From NCBI GenBank assembly GCA_937859515.1, contig CALMAK010000021.1, positions 1 through 64,000 of the forward strand: a stretch of DNA of 64,000 nt, in the 5' to 3' direction. The position numbers and the translations under genes were made by a program. Origin of the DNA: an uncultured Candidatus Saccharibacteria bacterium (GTDB lineage Bacteria; Patescibacteriota; Saccharimonadia; Saccharimonadales; Saccharimonadaceae). Under the pieces are notes generated by a model. It did not search any database, was not told where the DNA came from, and saw nothing but the letters and a program-made list of their open reading frames with translations. Below, one piece after another: positions 8,244 to 17,987 of this stretch. The number at the start of each line of letters is the position of its first letter. Position 1 is the stretch's first letter.

Positions 8244-10856
8244 GTGGCCAAGAAACCATCAAAATCACGCAAACATAGCGTGTATGCGAATCTCGCGCAC
8301 AAACGCAAGACAAAAAAAGATGCAGCTTCACGTAAGCGTGCGGAGTACCTTGCGAGTCTACCAAAGCATCCGGTTAAACGGTTCTTCTATCGCCTCCATC
8401 CAAAGCGTGTATTTAAGTTTTGGTTTTCAAAGCGTGGATTTCTACTAGGCCTCAAGATTTTAGGTGTCACTGTCCTTCTTGGCGTTCTATTCGTTGGTGG
8501 GTTATTTGCCTACTTCCGTAAGGACCTTGATCAGATTCGCCCCGAAGAACTCGCCAAGCGAGTACAGACAACTGTCTCAAGATACTACGACCGTAATGGC
8601 GTGTTGCTATGGGAAGACAAGGGGAGCGACAATTATAAGCTTGTAGTCAAAAGTGAAGAAATCAGCGATTACCTAAAAAAGGCGACCGTCGCCATTGAGG
8701 ACCGTGACTTCTACAAACATCATGGCGTTAGTCCGTCGGGTATTGTTCGTGCGGCAATCAATAACACCTCTGGAGATTCTGTTCAGGGTGGATCGACACT
8801 TACCCAGCAGCTCGTAAAGCAAGTCTTCTTTACAGATGAAGCACACGAGCGTGGCCTTGCTGGTATTCCTCGTAAAATCAAAGAGGCGATCCTTGCAATA
8901 GAAGTCGAACGTATGTATAACAAGGACCAAATCCTTACACTATATCTCAACGAATCGCCATACGGTGGTCGTCGCAACGGCGCCGAGTCCGCCGCACAGA
9001 CCTATTTCGGCAAATCCGCCAAAGACCTCACGCTGCCAGAGGCTGCCCTTTTAGCGGCGATTCCTCAAAATCCATCAATATTTAATCCGTACAATATTGC
9101 TGGACATACTGGTCTTATTGACCGCCAACATACTGTCCTTGATTATATGGCGCGTGAAGGATTTATCACACAAAAAGAAGCAGATGCAGCTAAAAAAGTT
9201 GCTATTATCGACACCCTACGACCAGAAACTGATCAATTCGCTGACATTAAGGCACCTCACTTCGTCCTCGCCGTCAGGTCACAGCTGCAACAAGAATTAG
9301 GTGCCGCAACCGTCGGAAAAGGCGGACTGACCGTTAAGACGACACTGGATATTCGTGTTCAGGAAAAGCTTGAGGCGGAAATGAACTCATTCTTCGCCAG
9401 CGGTATCCCTGAGTCAAACGGGATCAGTAATGGTGCGGCAACCGTCGAAGATACACAGACGGGGCAAATTATCGCGCTTCTCGGTAGTCGTGACTTTCGA
9501 TACCCGGGATTTGGCCAAGACAACGCCTCGACCGCCTTTATTCAGCCAGGATCAACCGTCAAGCCGCTCGTCTTTGCCAAACTGTTTGAAGACAAAGGCA
9601 GCGGTCAGCAAAACTATGGCTCTGGCACCATCTTAAAAGACGAACGTATCGACAATATCTACGGAGCTCGCCTCAATAACTGGGATAACCGCTTCATGGG
9701 TGACCTTACTATTCGACGCGGCCTCTCATTGTCACGCAACATCCCTGCCGTCAAAGCTATGTATGTTAATGGTGTCGATGAAAGCCTCGCCATGATTCAC
9801 GACCTTGGTGCAAAGAGTTACTGTACACAAGAGGCGGCTGCGGGCGTTGGCCTGTCATCTGCCATCGGAGGATGTGGAGTCAAGCAGATCGACCTTGTGA
9901 ATGCCTACTCAACACTTGGACGCTCTGGCATCTACAAGCCATCAACTATGGTACTTGAGGTAAAAAATAGCAGTAACGAGACGATTAAAAAGTGGAAAGA
10001 TGACAGCAAGCAAGTGCTCGACCCACAGATCGCCTACATTCTTGCCGATATTCTGTCAGATCCAGACGCTCGTGCTTCACTGCATGGTCGCTACCCTCTC
10101 GGACTCTACGTTGATGGAGTTCAGACTGCGGGCAAAACAGGAACATCAGACAAAGATAGCCGTCCAAAAGACCTATGGATTATGAATTTCAGCCCAACCC
10201 TTACGATGGGACTATGGCTCGGCAACTCTGACACCAGTACGATTCGCACCTCAAACTCAGTATTAGGCGGCAGCGTTGTCAGCAACGTGTTGTCTTACAC
10301 CTACAAGGACGTATATGCATCTGAGGGTAAGTGGAAGCCGGGTGACTGGTTCCAACGCCCCGATGGCATTCAACAGCAAGGTCGCGAACTGTATCCATCG
10401 TGGTGGAATAAAAATCAAGGCCAAACTAAGCAAAAACTCACCTTTGACCGAGTTTCAAAATTCAAGGCAACAAGTTGTACTCCAGAAGCTGCCAAAATTG
10501 AAATTGAAGTCCTTAAAAGCATCGACCCTGTTACGAAGAAAGAGGTGTTCATTGCACCTGATGGGTACGATGCAAATAAAGATGATGACAAGCATGATTG
10601 TAACGACCCCAAACCTGGGGTAACTATCAGTGGATACTCGTCCTCAGGCAGTGGAACTGTATCATTCACTATAAGCCAAGGAAAATTCCCGCTGCGCAAC
10701 ATTGAGGTCCTTGTTAACGGCAAGTCGCGCGGCAGCGTGTCAGGGAATGCTTCTTCAGCAGTAGTTGGGTCATTAGACTCGGGTGACAAGATTACTATTA
10801 TCGTGAGCGATGAAGGCTATTACACTACACCATCATCCCCTTATACAGTAAACTAA
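8244..10856 (+). CDS. class A penicillin-binding protein (PBP1a type)
   Basis: This bifunctional peptidoglycan synthase polymerises lipid II and cross-links peptides outside the membrane. The protein has 870 aa, with a basic cytoplasmic tail (1-60) and one membrane anchor (about 66-92). The GT51 domain has EDRDFYKHHG (catalytic Glu at 152) and GGSTLTQQLVKQVFF. The transpeptidase has STVK at 437-440, SRN at 497-499 and KTG at 631-633. A C-terminal beta-rich tail follows. The GTG start is supported by AAAAGGA 6 bases upstream, and the nearby ATG at 8229 is closed by TAA after four codons. The stop overlaps the stop of the convergent PIN-TRAM gene. Confidence 0.94.
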   Translation: MAKKPSKSRKHSVYANLAHKRKTKKDAASRKRAEYLASLPKHPVKRFFYRLHPKRVFKFWFSKRGFLLGLKILGVTVLLGVLFVGGLFAYFRKDLDQIRPEELAKRVQTTVSRYYDRNGVLLWEDKGSDNYKLVVKSEEISDYLKKATVAIEDRDFYKHHGVSPSGIVRAAINNTSGDSVQGGSTLTQQLVKQVFFTDEAHERGLAGIPRKIKEAILAIEVERMYNKDQILTLYLNESPYGGRRNGAESAAQTYFGKSAKDLTLPEAALLAAIPQNPSIFNPYNIAGHTGLIDRQHTVLDYMAREGFITQKEADAAKKVAIIDTLRPETDQFADIKAPHFVLAVRSQLQQELGAATVGKGGLTVKTTLDIRVQEKLEAEMNSFFASGIPESNGISNGAATVEDTQTGQIIALLGSRDFRYPGFGQDNASTAFIQPGSTVKPLVFAKLFEDKGSGQQNYGSGTILKDERIDNIYGARLNNWDNRFMGDLTIRRGLSLSRNIPAVKAMYVNGVDESLAMIHDLGAKSYCTQEAAAGVGLSSAIGGCGVKQIDLVNAYSTLGRSGIYKPSTMVLEVKNSSNETIKKWKDDSKQVLDPQIAYILADILSDPDARASLHGRYPLGLYVDGVQTAGKTGTSDKDSRPKDLWIMNFSPTLTMGLWLGNSDTSTIRTSNSVLGGSVVSNVLSYTYKDVYASEGKWKPGDWFQRPDGIQQQGRELYPSWWNKNQGQTKQKLTFDRVSKFKATSCTPEAAKIEIEVLKSIDPVTKKEVFIAPDGYDANKDDDKHDCNDPKPGVTISGYSSSGSGTVSFTISQGKFPLRNIEVLVNGKSRGSVSGNASSAVVGSLDSGDKITIIVSDEGYYTTPSSPYTVN

Positions 10857-11773
10857 TCTCGTTGGTTATTCACCAGCTCGATCAAGCGAGACTCATTGTC
10901 TCGCTTTTTTGATGATGGCTTTTGTCCATCACGATGCGGAGAACGAGAGCGACGAGGCTGATTATTTTTCGGTTTTGGTTCGTCGTCTTTCTTAATCTCA
11001 GCTACTTGATCCAATGGTTTTGGCTGCATACGACGACCCTTACTCTTTACGGGGGTTTGACGTGAAGAAGCCTGCTTTGGCATCTCAACAAGCTTGGCAA
11101 ACATCATCTTACCAGCAGCCGTCTGGAGACTACGAATAATCTCAACTTCAACGACAGATCCAATCTTTGTCTTAGCCTGTTCGACAACCACCATTGTACC
11201 GTCGGCAAGATGTCCAACTGCTTGGGTATTGTCGTTGCCTTTTGTAGTTAGTGCTAGCGTTACCTTCTCGCCTGGTAAATATGCCATACGAAGGCTCATC
11301 GCAAGATCATTGACATTTAAAACTGGAATCTTCTCAACCTGCGCAACCTTGTTAAGGTTATAATCAATCGTACAGACTGCACCGCCATGTTGCTTGGCAA
11401 GTTTTAGTAGACGCTCGTCAACACCCTCTTCGGCACGACTGCCGTCCTGAAAAATCTCAACCTTTACCGTATCTAGCGCCTGCAATTCACGCACGATATC
11501 TAGACCGTGTCTCGCACGGGCACGCTTTTCGCTGTCGGCGTTATCCGCCAAAAATTGTAATTCACCAATCACACTGCGTGGAATCATCAGCGCGTCAGAG
11601 ATAAATCCAGATTGTGCCACTGCAATAATGCGCCCGTCAATTAGCACCGATGTATCGACAAATATCGGTCGCCCTGCGCGAACCTTACCACCTAAGGTAT
11701 GTGGTGTTTTTGTTAGTATGTAGGTTAATTCTGCCAAAATAAGCAGTAATAAAATAATGGTTAATGTATCCAT
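10853..11773 (-). CDS. PIN/TRAM domain membrane protein (YacL-like)
   Basis: This 306-aa protein has a short N-terminal membrane helix (residues 3-20) and a PIN nuclease domain with acidic residues (FVDTSVLIDGRI, GELQFLADNADSEKRARARH, CTIDYNLNKVA). A TRAM-type RNA-binding domain follows (about 165-230), then a long basic low-complexity tail. This arrangement matches Bacillus YacL and mycobacterial relatives, presumed membrane-bound RNases. GGAGA lies 7 bases before ATG. The stop codon interlocks with the PBP1a stop (TAG and TAA share two bases). The terminator of the PBP1a gene lies inside the 3' end of this coding sequence. It follows radA by 14 bases and is probably co-transcribed with it. 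Confidence 0.88.
   Translation of the reverse strand: MDTLTIILLLLILAELTYILTKTPHTLGGKVRAGRPIFVDTSVLIDGRIIAVAQSGFISDALMIPRSVIGELQFLADNADSEKRARARHGLDIVRELQALDTVKVEIFQDGSRAEEGVDERLLKLAKQHGGAVCTIDYNLNKVAQVEKIPVLNVNDLAMSLRMAYLPGEKVTLALTTKGNDNTQAVGHLADGTMVVVEQAKTKIGSVVEVEIIRSLQTAAGKMMFAKLVEMPKQASSRQTPVKSKGRRMQPKPLDQVAEIKKDDEPKPKNNQPRRSRSPHRDGQKPSSKKRDNESRLIELVNNQRD
10885..10910 (+). terminator. intrinsic terminator for the PBP1a gene, inside the convergent CDS
   Basis: AGCGAGAC (10885-10892) pairs with GTCTCGCT (10898-10905) around a 5-base loop, followed by a run of T to 10910. It points in the plus direction and lies about 30 bases past the PBP1a stop, within the coding sequence of the opposite gene. 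Confidence 0.85.
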
Positions 11774-11787
11774 AATGTTTCTCCGGA

Positions 11788-13137
11788 CTACTTGACGTAG
11801 TCGATCAAGGCTTGACGAATATCGCCAACACCAGTAATAAATTTATTTTTTGCCGAGCTTTGCGGGGCAACTGCATGCGTAAACCCAAGCTTTTTTGCCT
11901 CAGCGACGCGCTTGTCAACACCGACAACACTGCGCACTTCACCACCAAGACCTACTTCACCAAAGACGACTGTACCCTCATCTACTTTGCGCCCTGCCGC
12001 CGCACTGGCAATCGCCATACAAATCGCAAGGTCAGCTGCCTGGTCTTGCAGCTTCAGGCCACCGACAACGTTTACATAGATATCTTTATCCGATAAGTTC
12101 AATTTTGTTCGCCGTTCTAATACGGCGATGAGAAGATTGAGTCGGTTCAGGTCAAAACCCGAAGCTGTACGTTTAGGATACCCGAAATTTGTCGAATTTA
12201 CAAGTGCTTGGATTTCCACTAGTAGCGGACGCGTTCCTTCTAGTGTTGCCAGTACCACAGATCCATCAGCGTTCTGACGCTCAGCCAACAGTGCCGCCGA
12301 AGGATTCTCAACCACACGGAGACCTTCCTCATACATCTCGAATATTGCTGCCTCGGCAGTCGAACCGTAACGATTCTTAATAGCACGAACTACCTTAAAT
12401 CCACCATAGCGATCACCTTCAAACTGCAATACCACATCGACTAAATGTTCAAGAACCTTAGGGCCAGCAATGCTACCTTCTTTTGTGACATGCCCAACCA
12501 ATATCACTGCCGCGCCAGCTTCTTTAGCAGCACGAATGATAACATTGCTACTGTTAGTAATCTGACTGACCGTACCAGGTGCACTCGTGATTTCTTCCAA
12601 CCCCAGCGTCTGAATCGAATCAATAATCACGAGTTTATGTGCGCCCGCGCGAATAGTCGCCGCAATATCATCAGCACTGGTACTAGCAACAAAGCTCAGC
12701 TGCTCACTGTCATTAGCGCCCAAACGCTCAGCCCGCAAGCGAACTTGATTGGCAGACTCCTCACCACTGACATACAGTGTCGGCTCGTCTTTTGCAATTG
12801 CTGCCGTTATTTGCAGCAACAAGGTGCTTTTACCAATTCCGGGCTGCCCCGCTAGCAGAATTACCCCACCCGGCAAGATGCCACCGCCTAAAACTGTATC
12901 AAGGTCATTGATGCCCGTACTGAGACGTTTGATGCTATCCTCGGCACTAATCGACCGTAGCGTACGGGCCTCTAGTATCTTACCACTCGTGCGGGCACGC
13001 GCCACAACAGACTTACCAGTATCTAAGGTTTGTTCGACGAGCGAATTCCACTCATCACAGTTCTCGCATTTACCCGTCCACTTGCCGTAGACAGCTCCAC
13101 AGTGTTGACAGACAAATTGTGTTTTTACTTTTGCCAT
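11788..13137 (-). CDS. radA: DNA repair protein RadA
   Basis: RadA is a RecA-like ATPase that promotes branch migration during recombination. The protein has 449 aa. An N-terminal C4 zinc finger uses C10, C13, C24 and C27; the Walker A is GQPGIGKST at 96-104; the RadA-specific KNRYGST block follows; and a Lon-protease-like C-terminal domain occupies about residues 300-449. A TACACT -10 (13147-13152) lies 9 bases before ATG, so the mRNA is probably leaderless. The PIN/TRAM gene follows 14 bases downstream, a pairing also seen in Firmicutes where radA and yacL neighbour each other. Confidence 0.96.
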   Translation of the reverse strand: MAKVKTQFVCQHCGAVYGKWTGKCENCDEWNSLVEQTLDTGKSVVARARTSGKILEARTLRSISAEDSIKRLSTGINDLDTVLGGGILPGGVILLAGQPGIGKSTLLLQITAAIAKDEPTLYVSGEESANQVRLRAERLGANDSEQLSFVASTSADDIAATIRAGAHKLVIIDSIQTLGLEEITSAPGTVSQITNSSNVIIRAAKEAGAAVILVGHVTKEGSIAGPKVLEHLVDVVLQFEGDRYGGFKVVRAIKNRYGSTAEAAIFEMYEEGLRVVENPSAALLAERQNADGSVVLATLEGTRPLLVEIQALVNSTNFGYPKRTASGFDLNRLNLLIAVLERRTKLNLSDKDIYVNVVGGLKLQDQAADLAICMAIASAAAGRKVDEGTVVFGEVGLGGEVRSVVGVDKRVAEAKKLGFTHAVAPQSSAKNKFITGVGDIRQALIDYVK

Positions 13138-13154
13138 TCTTACTCTAGTGTATC

Positions 13155-14147
13155 CTATTTAGCCGCGCTCTGCGGTGATTTTAGGCTATCCATACTATCC
13201 GTTAACGTTTCCGAACGTATGACAAGCTTGTTATATTCCTGAACTTTCTGCTGATACTCATCTTGACGCCGCGCCAATGCTGCTTCATCTTGCCGTAATT
13301 GCGCGCGTCGTGCCATCAGCGAAGCTTGCGTCTGGTTATACAGTCGTACCGCCTCACCATTCGTATTATCAACGCTTGTTGCCCTGTCGTTGTGTGCCAA
13401 TATCTCAGCCTCTAGCCCAGCAACAGCCGCATTATGTGCCGTAATATCAGCGTTCAGTGCTTCAAGTAATGTTGCAATTTCCCGGCGCAGTGACTCAGAC
13501 TGACTTTTCAACGTATTAAAGATTGCCGCGTACTTTCCATGGAGCGACACGACCGATTGACGATCGGTAAAATAACGCGCGTAGTGCTGCTCGAGAACAT
13601 CATCCAACATTGTGATTTCTGTCGCTAATATGCTGTGTAGCTCATTGATACGTTCGCCCGGCTGCTGTCGATCATAGTAGGCCATTCGCTCTTCCAACTC
13701 ATCTGTCTTGACCCGATCATAGACCTTCTCAAGATGTGTCTGGAGGCGCTCTTTTTCGCGTTCACCAAGACGGCTCCATGCCGCGTGTAACATCTCATGT
13801 GCCGCCGTTACCTCAGTAATTCCGTCGAGGTCTACATTTTCAACATGATAAAGATAGATATTCGCCCCATCAAAACACCCCAAGATTGCCGCAGAAGTCT
13901 CCTGACGGGCACATTGATTATTAAACTCAGAGGCATCACTGATCAAGGGACGTGAGGCATAAAAAAGAAATTTTCCTTCCTCACTCATGCCAGCACGTTC
14001 TGGAATTGCCGCAACCTCAGCAGTTGGCGTAAATGACTGCACAATTCGCCAGTCCTGAAGATACTGTCGGTTCAACCATATCCACCCAGCACCTATCACG
14101 ACCATCATGATGGCCACAACTAAAACGCTACGTTTCGCGAATGACAT
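13155..14147 (-). CDS. membrane-anchored HExxH protein with coiled-coil tail
   Basis: This 330-aa protein has one N-terminal membrane helix (about residues 7-25). An extracytoplasmic domain contains the zinc-protease-like motif VTAAHEMLHAAW (HEMLH, near residue 117). A long predicted coiled coil rich in Ala, Glu, Gln and Arg follows (about 190-320). HExxH suggests a gluzincin-type metallopeptidase, but no confirmed third ligand could be assigned. The start is the ATG at 14145-14147; a TTG one codon earlier is also possible. It overlaps the clpC 3' end by 20 bases, with GAGGT about 10 bases upstream, so it is translated with clpC and may share its heat-shock control. The family is unknown. Confidence 0.75.
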   Translation of the reverse strand: MSFAKRSVLVVAIMMVVIGAGWIWLNRQYLQDWRIVQSFTPTAEVAAIPERAGMSEEGKFLFYASRPLISDASEFNNQCARQETSAAILGCFDGANIYLYHVENVDLDGITEVTAAHEMLHAAWSRLGEREKERLQTHLEKVYDRVKTDELEERMAYYDRQQPGERINELHSILATEITMLDDVLEQHYARYFTDRQSVVSLHGKYAAIFNTLKSQSESLRREIATLLEALNADITAHNAAVAGLEAEILAHNDRATSVDNTNGEAVRLYNQTQASLMARRAQLRQDEAALARRQDEYQQKVQEYNKLVIRSETLTDSMDSLKSPQSAAK

Positions 14148-16599
14148 CAATCACTACCTCACCTTTTTCGGCCCGCGCCACAACTACATCACCAGATTCG
14201 TACGACCCTGCCAAAATACCATCGGCAATCAAATGTTCGAGATCGTCTTGAATTGCCCGGCGCAGCGGTCGCGCGCCGTTTATCTCGTCATAGCCCTTTT
14301 GAATCAGCAGCCGCTTGGCCGAAGGCTTAACGATGAGACGAATGCCCTTTCGTATAATTCGATTCTGCAGCTCGCTGATTAAATTATCAAAAATCTTTCC
14401 CACTTCCTTCTTTGTGAGCGCGCGGAAGGTAATGATCGCATCGAATCGATTAATCAATTCTGGCCGCATCATTCGCTGTAATGCTTCGCGCGCTGCGGCT
14501 GCATTTTTGGCATGCTCGGCATCAATCTTCCTATCATCAGCTTTGGTCGTCGCATGAAACCCAAGGCTTGCCTCTTTGCGCATCTTATCTGCACCGAGGT
14601 TACTGGTCAGAATGACAATTGTGTTACTAAAGTTGACCTTACGACCCTTAGCATCGGTCAACGTTCCATCCTCAAGTAACTGTAACAGCAGTTGGAATAC
14701 TTCGGGATGCGCCTTTTCGATCTCATCAAACAGCACCACGCTGTATGGCTGGCGACGAATCTTGTCCGTTAACTGTCCGCCATCATCATACCCGACATAT
14801 CCCGCCGGTGCGCCCAGTAGGCGCGACGTATTGTGCCGCTCACCAAATTCACTCATGTCGATCTTAATCAGCGCGTCCTCACTGCCAAAGACTTCACGTG
14901 CCAGCACCTTGGCAAGTTCCGTCTTGCCAACACCGGTTGGACCCATAAAGACAAATGATCCGATGGGACGTTTAGCGCTTGCCACACCACTACGACTGCG
15001 TCGCACTGCCTTTGCCACCTTTTCTAGAGCTTCATGCTGACCAATAACATACTTGCCCAGATGTCTTTCTAGCTGACGCAGCATTGTTGCCTCAGATCGC
15101 TGGACACGCGAAACGGGAATACCCGTCATAGTCGCGATGGCATGCGCAATATCATCGTCAGTTAGCACAATTGGCGACTTCTTTTCAAAGGCTTCTTTCG
15201 TTTCAACTAGCTTATCATTCAGCTGACTGATACGTGTCTTATAGAGCGCTGCACGCTCGTAATCTTCGGCTACAACCGCGTCCTCCATCTTTTCATTCAG
15301 GTTTTTGAGCTGCTTCATATAGTCACGAACTTTGCTTGGCTTACGGCCTGACCGTACGCGCACTAACGAAGATGCTTCGTCGATAATATCGATTGCCTTG
15401 TCCGGCATGAACCGCTCGGATACGTAGCGATCAGCCATATACACTGCGTGCTCGATCACCTCATCACCCAAAGTGACGCCATGATGCCCCTCATAATGAC
15501 CGCGGAGACCTTTCAGAATAGCAATCGTATCTTTAAGGCTTGGCTCGGGTACAACAATTGATTGAAATCGTCGGTCAAGAGCAGCATCTTTTTCGATATG
15601 CTTGCGATATTCATCCAGTGTGGTTGCGCCTATTAATCGCAACTCGCCACGTGCCAATGCGGGCTTTAACATATTTGCCGCGTCCAACGCACCTTCTGCG
15701 GCACCCGCACCAACCAATAGATGTAACTCATCAATAAAGACAATGGTATTCTTTTGCTGGCGCAGTTCCGTCGTCACCTTCTTTAGACGCTCCTCAAATT
15801 CACCGCGATATTTTGTTCCAGCAATCATAGCCGTTAGATCCAGTTGCACGATTCGCTTGTCGAGAAGGTAATCTGGTACGTCTTCGTGCACAATACGTTG
15901 CGCTAAACCTTCAACTATCGCCGTTTTACCAACACCAGGCTCACCAATTAACACTGGGTTATTTTTAGTGCGACGACTAAGAATAGTTATGAGCCGTTCA
16001 ATCTGCACATCACGACCTACGACAGGATCCAATTCACCTGCTTTAGCACATGCCGTTAGATCAATGCCGAATACATCCAACGCACCGCTATTTTTCTTGC
16101 GCTGTTGCGTTGCTGCGTCTATCGCCGGATTATGTAGACCACTCGTATGACGGTCAAAGAATTCTTCCAACTCGCCTGTCAGCTCGGCGACATTGACATT
16201 CATATCGCGCAGCAGTACCGTTGCACGAGCATTCTTTTGACTAAGGATGCTGTAAAGAATATGTTCTGTACCGAGATAATCCTGGTGGAACTCTTGGGCG
16301 ATCTCCCAGCTCATTTTGAGCGTCAGCTTAGCGGTTTCAGACAGCCCCTTGGCGCCTGAGTCGATCACAAGCGTGCGTGGTGTCATATTCAGTGCTATCT
16401 CAGCCCGATCTAACGTTACGCCAGCGTCCGCCAACAATTTAGCACCGACCGACGACCCTTGAGCTAAGACACCCAAGAGAAGGTGCTCGGTGCCGATATA
16501 CGCACTACCATACCCTTGAGCAATCGAACCGGCATGCTGCAGGCTTATCCGAGCATTCTCGGTAAGATGAGTAATAAATTCCGCAAAATCATCTGCCAT
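14128..16599 (-). CDS. clpC: ATP-dependent Clp protease ATP-binding subunit ClpC
   Basis: ClpC is a Hsp100 AAA+ unfoldase that delivers substrates to ClpP or disaggregates proteins. The protein has 823 aa. Two Clp-N repeats lie in the first 150 residues, and the first AAA module has Walker A GEPGVGKT (about 220). A short UVR-like middle region ([20 protein letters not shown]) marks ClpC rather than ClpB. The second AAA module has [12 protein letters not shown] (about 555), and a C-terminal D2-small domain ends the protein. A perfect CIRCE operator overlaps the promoter, implying HrcA repression. AAGGAGG sits 15 bases before ATG, and a GACAAT sequence sits 6 bases before it, so a second leaderless start is possible. 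Confidence 0.94.
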   Translation of the reverse strand: MADDFAEFITHLTENARISLQHAGSIAQGYGSAYIGTEHLLLGVLAQGSSVGAKLLADAGVTLDRAEIALNMTPRTLVIDSGAKGLSETAKLTLKMSWEIAQEFHQDYLGTEHILYSILSQKNARATVLLRDMNVNVAELTGELEEFFDRHTSGLHNPAIDAATQQRKKNSGALDVFGIDLTACAKAGELDPVVGRDVQIERLITILSRRTKNNPVLIGEPGVGKTAIVEGLAQRIVHEDVPDYLLDKRIVQLDLTAMIAGTKYRGEFEERLKKVTTELRQQKNTIVFIDELHLLVGAGAAEGALDAANMLKPALARGELRLIGATTLDEYRKHIEKDAALDRRFQSIVVPEPSLKDTIAILKGLRGHYEGHHGVTLGDEVIEHAVYMADRYVSERFMPDKAIDIIDEASSLVRVRSGRKPSKVRDYMKQLKNLNEKMEDAVVAEDYERAALYKTRISQLNDKLVETKEAFEKKSPIVLTDDDIAHAIATMTGIPVSRVQRSEATMLRQLERHLGKYVIGQHEALEKVAKAVRRSRSGVASAKRPIGSFVFMGPTGVGKTELAKVLAREVFGSEDALIKIDMSEFGERHNTSRLLGAPAGYVGYDDGGQLTDKIRRQPYSVVLFDEIEKAHPEVFQLLLQLLEDGTLTDAKGRKVNFSNTIVILTSNLGADKMRKEASLGFHATTKADDRKIDAEHAKNAAAAREALQRMMRPELINRFDAIITFRALTKKEVGKIFDNLISELQNRIIRKGIRLIVKPSAKRLLIQKGYDEINGARPLRRAIQDDLEHLIADGILAGSYESGDVVVARAEKGEVVIDVIRET

Positions 16600-16660
16600 A
16601 TACCTATTGTCTCGCCTCCTTATATGTAACGCAAGTGCTACACGCCATAACTACCCTGCT

Positions 16661-16700
16661 AGTATAAACATTATTAGCACTCAGGTCAAGTGAGTGCTAA
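16661..16700 (-). promoter_or_regulatory. clpC promoter with CIRCE operator (HrcA site)
   Basis: TTAGCACTC (16674-16682) and GAGTGCTAA (16692-16700) form a perfect CIRCE inverted repeat with the standard 9-base spacer. On the minus strand TTGACC (16684-16689) lies within that spacer and TATACT (16661-16666) follows after exactly 17 bases. HrcA bound at CIRCE would therefore cover the -35 box. hrcA itself is not in the window. Confidence 0.95.
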
Positions 16701-16715
16701 TTACCAGTGGTCAGC

Positions 16716-17888
16716 CTACAGCATGCAGCGTAGCGCGTGACCCTGATTCTTATCTGCCGCGCTATCAGGAGCAAAGCTACCCTCATAACTATAGGTGCTT
16801 CCCCATAGTATTTTTTGTGAAGTGGCGGTTCTCTGCTCTGACGTATGGTAGGATGCTATAACTCCGGGTTCAAAACGCACAATATAGCTCGCTCCCCATG
16901 CACCCGCATATTGCATGAGCCAAGTGTTACGCATGCCCTCGTCATTCGAGTTTGACCCGTTATTGACGGTATTATTCAATAGCACGAAGTCACCAGCCGT
17001 AGGCAATCTCCATCCAGCCGGACAGATAGAAATAGATGGGTTGGGAGCTGGCGTCGTAGCATTCGCACATGCCGCCGTCGCCTGTCCGCCCATTGCTGCA
17101 CACCAGTTATAGTAATACCCGTACTGGGGGTTCGTCACCCCTCCATCGGTTGATGTAGAAGGGCTAACCGATCCAACGGTGGGATTCGCACCAGAGGGAA
17201 TATAATACTTCGCAACCGTATAGGTTCTTTCCGTGTCTGCAGAGCCGTTAGATAGAGCCTTGGCGTCGCCGTGCGTATTAGCACCACCGCCCGCGTAAGA
17301 CAAGTTTGTCAGCATCCAACACTTACCATCAGTAAGCTTCTGAATCCAATACGTATGATTATCCCTCGCATCTACCACTCTCGTTCGCGTAGAGGGACAG
17401 TTGGCACTCGTAATGGTTTGCATGGTTGTGCCATCGGCAATATTGCCATTACTAGCGCCACCTCCCGATGGTACTGTATGTCCAGAGCAGGCGCCTTTTT
17501 GTGGTGTGGTGTCGGAATTACTGACATGATACGATGGAACACCAGGACGCTCATTATAGATAGTCAGGCAATATCCTCCAGCGGTGGCATCATATATTGC
17601 ACTGTTGCCACGTGACAGCCCGACACCACCGCCGCTATCAGCCTGATCGAGTGATGAAGGATAGGTACCACTTAGCGCCTTATCAACACCCAATAACTTT
17701 GCGATACTTGAAATATCTGACTGAACCGTTGCTTCGGCAGCACGATTTTGATAACCTCTATAGCCAACGACGGCAAGTGTCGCCAAGATACCAATAACTA
17801 CAATAACCACCACCAACTCAACGACCGTAAACGCTGCAGACATTTTACGCGGTTGATGAATCTCACGGCGAGAAAAGGATGCGTGCAT
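16716..17888 (-). CDS. prepilin-like protein with FISUMP domain, 390 aa
   Basis: The N-terminus is a class III prepilin signal: a basic leader of about 20 residues, then FTVVELVVVIVVIGILATL with Glu at +5. The C-terminal half matches the Fibrobacter succinogenes major paralogous (FISUMP) domain: TYWIQKLTDGKCWMLTNLS, YYYNWCAAMGG, SICPAGWRLPTAGDFVLLN. Such domains occur on surface proteins of CPR bacteria and may bind extracellular ligands. TATACT (17898-17903) lies 9 bases before the ATG at 17886-17888, so that start is chosen and the mRNA is leaderless. It is likely displayed at the pilus tip or on the surface, perhaps for host-cell contact (inference). Confidence 0.88.
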   Translation of the reverse strand: MHASFSRREIHQPRKMSAAFTVVELVVVIVVIGILATLAVVGYRGYQNRAAEATVQSDISSIAKLLGVDKALSGTYPSSLDQADSGGGVGLSRGNSAIYDATAGGYCLTIYNERPGVPSYHVSNSDTTPQKGACSGHTVPSGGGASNGNIADGTTMQTITSANCPSTRTRVVDARDNHTYWIQKLTDGKCWMLTNLSYAGGGANTHGDAKALSNGSADTERTYTVAKYYIPSGANPTVGSVSPSTSTDGGVTNPQYGYYYNWCAAMGGQATAACANATTPAPNPSISICPAGWRLPTAGDFVLLNNTVNNGSNSNDEGMRNTWLMQYAGAWGASYIVRFEPGVIASYHTSEQRTATSQKILWGSTYSYEGSFAPDSAADKNQGHALRCML

Positions 17889-17932
17889 AATGCTTATAGT
17901 ATACCCCCCTCCGAGGGTAAATAACAAGTGAA

Positions 17933-17964
17933 AAATGATCGACCCTCCGACGGGTCGATCATTT
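17933..17964. terminator. bidirectional terminator downstream of nusA
   Basis: A 13-bp perfect stem AAATGATCGACCC / GGGTCGATCATTT encloses the loop TCCGAC. On the minus strand the A-T end of the stem continues into a short T-run, so it terminates nusA just before the pilin promoter. Confidence 0.85.
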
Positions 17965-17987
17965 CACAAAAAGTAGATACCGTATGA

